Shown here in pieces: positions 52,495 to 55,896 of a DNA stretch of 55,896 nt. This stretch comes from Mycobacterium sp. 1245111.1. GTDB taxonomy: Bacteria; Actinomycetota; Actinomycetes; Mycobacteriales; Mycobacteriaceae. A program made the translations under genes and the position numbers. Numbering within the stretch: the stretch's first letter is position 1; each line of letters begins with the position of its first letter. The stretch is taken from contig NZ_LZLV01000035.1 of NCBI RefSeq assembly GCF_001673405.1, positions 1-55,896 on the forward strand, in the 5' to 3' direction. The notes beneath the pieces are model-generated. The model was not told the DNA's origin. It saw only the letters and a program-made list of their open reading frames with translations, and did not search any database.

Positions 52495-52827
52495 GTGGGC
52501 AAACACAGCAAGCCGGATCTCGACGATCCTTTCGAAGAGGCGATCGACGAGGCGCTGAGTTCTTTGCCGGCCGATCTTCGTGCGGAAGTGAGCAATGTGG
52601 CGATCGTGATCGAGGACGAGCCTCTCGACGGGCGGTCGCTCGGCCGATACAGCGGCATGCCGAGGGCCGCAAGAGGGTCGCTCTTCGGAGCCGGCGGAAT
52701 GCTTCCGGCCAAGGTCTGCATCTTTCGCGGGCCGCTCACTCGACTCGCTGGCGGCGATGCCGAACAATTGCGCCGTGTAGTCAGACAAGTCGTGCTCCAA
52801 GAGCTAGCGCGGTATTTCGCGACTTAA
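52495..52827 (+). CDS. Zincin-family (PF06262-like) protein lacking the HExxH motif
   Basis: 110 residues. The sequence follows the minimal metallopeptidase family: PFEEAIDEALSSLPADLRAE, VSNVAIVIEDEP, LGRYSGMPRAARG, VCIFRGPLTRLAGGDAEQLR and a final helix. In active members that helix carries HExxHxFG; here it reads V100-L-Q102-E103-L-A-R106-Y-F, so both zinc-binding histidines are gone and only the glutamate remains. It is presumably a non-enzymatic relative or a decaying gene. GTG 52495 is used; no good ribosome binding site is seen, but the preceding short ORF ends 19 bases upstream. Confidence 0.72.
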   Translation: MGKHSKPDLDDPFEEAIDEALSSLPADLRAEVSNVAIVIEDEPLDGRSLGRYSGMPRAARGSLFGAGGMLPAKVCIFRGPLTRLAGGDAEQLRRVVRQVVLQELARYFAT

Positions 52828-52896
52828 GTGAAGCGAGTTATTGGAGCTCGATCGCTACCGAGGTAGCAACGCTCAACGAGCGGATTCGCGGTGGCC

Positions 52897-53691
52897 CTAT
52901 TTAGTTTTCAGCGGTGTAAGCCCGGTGGGTAAATCGCCAATGCGCGTCGCCACAACCGGTGTCGTCACCACAGTGCCGGCGCGGCCACATTCGTTCGATT
53001 CAATCAAATCGGATTCCTGACCCTTGAGTGTGCCGTCGGCGAGCTGAGTCAATTCCATTGTGAGGCGCCACATGTCACGTCCCGGCTTACCGGCTGCACA
53101 ATCCTGCGGCATGCGGTTAGGCGGATCACTGACCCACTTCCCGTTGACCAAACGAAGCGATTGAATACCCTTGTTCTCAGCCTGGCCCGGAGCTAGACGG
53201 GCCGCGATCTGAGTGTGGGTGGTGTCGTCGAGCCGTGTCGCTACCGCGATGCACGATGGCGGAGGGCAGGCCGATTGGAAAGCCCACCATTGTGTTTCGA
53301 CAATGCCGCTTTTCGGCCCAGCGGCTGAAATTTTCTCGTCTGGCGCGCGAGTGGTGAGTTCGCCCTGATATCGGTCTATGCGGTAAGTGCCGTCGATCGG
53401 CCCCTTCACGCTTGATTGCACAGGCGGCCGCGGCGGATGTCTGGCGACGTTGAGGAATGTCACCGCGGTTCCGCCGAGGAACAGGATCAGTAGCAAGCTG
53501 AATCCTGCTGCCTCCTTTATGCGATGCCAGACGGAGCGGTGATAGATGTCGGGGACGATGTCGTCGGAATCGTCTTGCGAAGACGTCAACGCTGCTGTAC
53601 GCGGCTCATCCTGACTCTGCGATACCTCCATGCTTTGCTCCGTCCGATCATCCCGATCTGGAGCAGCTTGGGTCTCGTCAGGATCGATCAC
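52897..53691 (-). CDS. Single-pass membrane protein with an extracytoplasmic domain
   Basis: 264 residues. An acidic cytosolic N-terminus of about 60 residues (TEQSMEVSQSQDEPRTAALT) precedes one transmembrane helix (AGFSLLLILFLGGTAVTFL, about 62-80). The outer domain contains four or more cysteines (SACPPPSCIAVATRL, QDCAAG, SNECGRAG) and ordered strands (GPIDGTYRIDRYQGEL, GRDMWRLTMELTQLADGTLK). The cysteine-rich outer domain recurs in mycobacterial envelope proteins and kinase-linked sensors; I cannot name it. GTG 53691 is the start. It is divergent from the lipoprotein. Confidence 0.72.
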   Translation of the reverse strand: MIDPDETQAAPDRDDRTEQSMEVSQSQDEPRTAALTSSQDDSDDIVPDIYHRSVWHRIKEAAGFSLLLILFLGGTAVTFLNVARHPPRPPVQSSVKGPIDGTYRIDRYQGELTTRAPDEKISAAGPKSGIVETQWWAFQSACPPPSCIAVATRLDDTTHTQIAARLAPGQAENKGIQSLRLVNGKWVSDPPNRMPQDCAAGKPGRDMWRLTMELTQLADGTLKGQESDLIESNECGRAGTVVTTPVVATRIGDLPTGLTPLKTK

Positions 53692-54070
53692 CGCAACGTG
53701 CCTGCGCAGAACTCGTGCGACGCCGCGGCGACAATTCCGTAAGAATCCGGCGGGCCCAATAGAGACAATGTTCCCATTGCGACGACGCTACGCGCGGCAG
53801 GGAACGCGCTTACGACTTTCTGTAGGCATTGCCAGCCCAATCGGTCGAATAGCGCCGCCTGGCAATTGCATCCTCACAAGTACATCCTCACAAGGTGACC
53901 TGCCAGCGCCGGGCGGCTTCGCCGTGTCCGGTCAGTCGGACGATTCGGCTCGTTTGCGCAAAAAACGCAGTAATGTAGGGCCCAGCCATCGCGGTACTCA
54001 GTTCCGCCTCCGGCCGAACGGTCACTTAGCCGACTTGGCCAAAGCGGCCGAACAATTTGAAAGGTTTTCG
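53692..54070. promoter_or_regulatory. Intergenic region upstream of the lipoprotein, no gene
   Basis: 379 bases without a supportable gene, although the frame of the lipoprotein stays open through it with no good start before 54071. It contains a 12-base direct repeat, CATCCTCACAAG at 53869-53880 and 53883-53894, with 14-base period. This may be a regulatory repeat or a slippage product. Promoters for the two divergent genes must lie here. Confidence 0.4.
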
Positions 54071-54790
54071 ATGCAATTAACTTTCAAGCCCGCCCGGCTG
54101 GCCGGATTCGCGATCCTCGCGGTCGCGAGCGCCACCGCGCTGTCCTTGGGTGCGTGCAGCAAGTCGCACGATGAGAAGAAGCCTCCAGCTACCTCGACGA
54201 CGGCGGTCGCCAAGGGCAAACACAAAGACTCGGTTCAGGGCCAGGTAGCGTCGGTGTCCGGCAGCGCAGTCCAGGTCACCGAGACCAGTGGGACGGCCAC
54301 CGTCGACCTCGGCCCCTCGGCCAAAGTCACCGAATACTCGAAGGCGCAGGTTACCGATGTGGCTGTCGGCAACTGCGTGAGAGTGATTGCCAAACCTGGT
54401 GGCCCGGCCACGGCCCTAGCCGTGCAGCTGAGCCCGCCCGGGGGTGACGGCAAGTGCCCGCAACCGAAGCCCGCAGCAGCCGGTTCGCCCGGCGCCCCGG
54501 GCCCTGACCAAAATTTCCTGGCGGTGGGCACGGTTGCTGCTGTCGAGGGGAACAACATTAAAGTCGACGACGTCGACGCCAATGGCAACCCGTCTCAAAC
54601 CGCTGTGACGGTCACCGACAAGACGGATTACACCAAGGGTGTCCCCGCAACTTCGCAGGCCGTCTCGCAAGGCAAGTGCATCACCGCACTGGGAACCAAA
54701 AATGGGGGCGGGACACTGCAGGCGGCACTTGTCACCTTGAGTTCGGCCAACGCTGAAGGCAAATGTCCGTCGCCGCCTCACCCGAAGTAG
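54071..54790 (+). CDS. DUF5666-like lipoprotein
   Basis: 239 residues. A lipoprotein signal peptide (LAGFAILAVASATALSLGAC, lipid cysteine C29) precedes two similar domains of about 70-80 residues: HKDSVQGQVASVSGSAVQVT and NFLAVGTVAAVEGNNIKVDD, each followed by a threonine-rich strand and a cysteine near its end (GNCVRVI, GKCITALGTKN). The duplicated beta-rich unit matches the DUF5666 type. Pro-Gly-Ala linkers separate them. It is surface-anchored; function unknown. ATG 54071 is chosen because it directly opens the signal peptide. Confidence 0.85.
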   Translation: MQLTFKPARLAGFAILAVASATALSLGACSKSHDEKKPPATSTTAVAKGKHKDSVQGQVASVSGSAVQVTETSGTATVDLGPSAKVTEYSKAQVTDVAVGNCVRVIAKPGGPATALAVQLSPPGGDGKCPQPKPAAAGSPGAPGPDQNFLAVGTVAAVEGNNIKVDDVDANGNPSQTAVTVTDKTDYTKGVPATSQAVSQGKCITALGTKNGGGTLQAALVTLSSANAEGKCPSPPHPK

Positions 54791-54863
54791 CAACCGCGCT
54801 CGCGCCGGATTCGAGGGATACGACCTCGGCAAGCCGTGGGTGTGCTGTGCATGTGGTCGAGGA

Positions 54864-55896
54864 TCATCGCGCGGCACCGGAGATGCAGAGCACTTCGTCG
54901 AGGCTGGCGGTGCGCAGTCCCGTGCCGGCGGCCGGTCGTCCACGCTCGGCGGGGTCACTGTTCTGCGCACCGATGGCCTGATCCAGGCGTGCGGTGTCGA
55001 ACATCGCCGGGCCGCGGGCCATCGCCTCGGTCAGGGTGTAGCGGCCGGCGTCGGGTGCCCGGCGTATCGCCTGCTCGACGGCGCAGGCGCCGGTCAGTTT
55101 GACCGCGTCGGCGAGGTTTATGCCCACTTGAAACACTTGCGGTTCGGCGTCGAGCACCGCGGTCAGGCGGGTGATGTAGTTCTCGGAGGCAAAAAACCGC
55201 CAGCCTTCGCCCAGGTGTAGCCAGAACCGTCCGTCGATCTGAACGCGCAGCGCCGCCAGCTGAGCGGCGGGCTTGCCCCTGGGGACGGAATGGGCGAACT
55301 CGAGGAACGCGTAGCGTTCCTGCAGCAACGCGCGGTCGGGTGCGGATAGGCCGGTGTCGAGCACTAGGAAGCGACCGACCCGTGTGACGTCGAGGCAGCA
55401 GTTCAGAAATGAGTTGATGGTTTGTTCGGCGCTCCGGGGGTCCGGTCCGGCGATCAGGCTGACGGTGACGTCGGCCGCATCGGTCCCAGCGGTCAATGAC
55501 TGCACCAGGGCGTCGGGATACGGCGCGGCCGCTTCGATCATGGCTGGCACCAAAAGGTCGCGGTTGGCCGCGATGCGTTGCCGATCCGGGTCGGGGATGT
55601 CGGGTTGGGCCAGCAGGCGCCGGCACAGCGTGAACGCCTCGGCGTGCTGACCGACCCAGGAAGCACACACCGCCTGCTCATCGGTTGCGCGCCAGGAGTA
55701 AATCTCCGCGAAGTATCCGAGGACATAGAGGTCCTCGTTGGGAAATGGAATTGCTGCGGCGCGCTGGGCGAAGTGGTAACCGAGCCAGTAGCGCTGCTCG
55801 CTGCGGCACCGAAAGGCGATGGCGTGCAGCGCCTCGGCGCGGGTCGGTCGAAACTCCCAGGCGCGCAGGTAGGCGTCTTCAACGTCTGGCCACGGT
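54864..55896 (-). CDS. Glycosyltransferase-like protein with TPR-type region, 3' part
   Basis: About 344 residues of a larger protein whose start lies beyond base 55896. The visible N-terminal part has a helical repeat-like pattern: AYLRAWEFRPTRAEALHAIA, FRCRSEQRYWLGYHFAQRAA, DLYVLGYFAEIYSWR. The rest (ERYAFLEFAHSVPRGKPAAQ, LHLGEGWRFFASENYITRLT) looks like the C-terminal half of mycobacterial GT2-like proteins, where a second transferase-like domain follows the TPR region. Such proteins are usually adjacent to other envelope glycosylation genes, none of which are visible here. No catalytic motifs can be judged. Confidence 0.75.
   Translation of the reverse strand, partial: PWPDVEDAYLRAWEFRPTRAEALHAIAFRCRSEQRYWLGYHFAQRAAAIPFPNEDLYVLGYFAEIYSWRATDEQAVCASWVGQHAEAFTLCRRLLAQPDIPDPDRQRIAANRDLLVPAMIEAAAPYPDALVQSLTAGTDAADVTVSLIAGPDPRSAEQTINSFLNCCLDVTRVGRFLVLDTGLSAPDRALLQERYAFLEFAHSVPRGKPAAQLAALRVQIDGRFWLHLGEGWRFFASENYITRLTAVLDAEPQVFQVGINLADAVKLTGACAVEQAIRRAPDAGRYTLTEAMARGPAMFDTARLDQAIGAQNSDPAERGRPAAGTGLRTASLDEVLCISGAAR

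Noticed and set aside
53630..54070. N-terminal extension of the lipoprotein
   Set aside because: The frame is open but lacks a plausible start. The lipoprotein signal peptide begins at ATG 54071.

Overview
This window is chromosomal DNA of a high-GC actinomycete, almost certainly a non-tuberculous Mycobacterium. Pointers are an F420-dependent glucose-6-phosphate dehydrogenase (fgd), a PE-PPE-domain hydrolase, a DUF3151 protein, a hemophore-type haem-binding protein, frequent GTG/ATG starts overlapping upstream stops, and gene order that I recall from M. tuberculosis: Rv0364-fba-Rv0361-Rv0360c-Rv0359-Rv0358-purA-Rv0356c, purT-Rv0390-metZ, fadE7-Rv0401, and Rv0406c-fgd-pta-ackA. Rv numbers are from memory, not from a search. 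I saw no rRNA, tRNA or CRISPR array.

Layout. 1-8.2 kb is accessory: a 5' fragment, a LuxR/LAL-type ATPase regulator, a frameshifted SnoaL gene, a 44-codon ester-cyclase remnant, a GH76-like protein coupled to a fused ketoacid CoA-transferase, a secreted MsrB and a frameshifted PE-PPE-domain protein. 8.2-19.2 kb is the fba/purA core block, interrupted by a CDF metal exporter with a palindromic operator and a TetR-peroxiredoxin-SDR-thioesterase cluster. 19.2-20.6 kb is a methyltransferase/HxlR pair with three copies of one inverted-repeat operator. 20.7-28.7 kb is the purT-rhodanese-metZ block, split by a roughly 5 kb integrative element (about 21934-27019) that entered the first codons of the rhodanese gene and supplied a new in-frame start. 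The element carries a tyrosine recombinase, a chain of small coupled genes, two membrane proteins and a coiled-coil PD-(D/E)XK nuclease-like protein; it is the most likely place for an undescribed (possibly defence) system.

28.9-39.4 kb holds an ATP-grasp-like protein, a Tat-exported GH5-like hydrolase, a YnfA protein, an acyl-CoA dehydrogenase/SDR operon, a TetR regulator divergent from a methyltransferase-acyltransferase pair, and an NmrA protein. 39.7-42.4 kb has an internally deleted NmrA remnant coupled to a thioesterase, an HxlR regulator, DUF3054 and methyltransferase genes. 42.4-46.5 kb is a tight operon of a GNAT acetyltransferase and three different LLM flavin monooxygenases. 46.5-52.2 kb has a hemophore-like protein, a metallo-beta-lactamase-fold hydrolase and the fgd-pta-ackA operon ending at a perfect hairpin. 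The last 3.7 kb carries a short ORF, a zincin-family protein lacking its HExxH motif, a membrane-anchored protein, a DUF5666-like lipoprotein and the 3' part of a glycosyltransferase-like gene.
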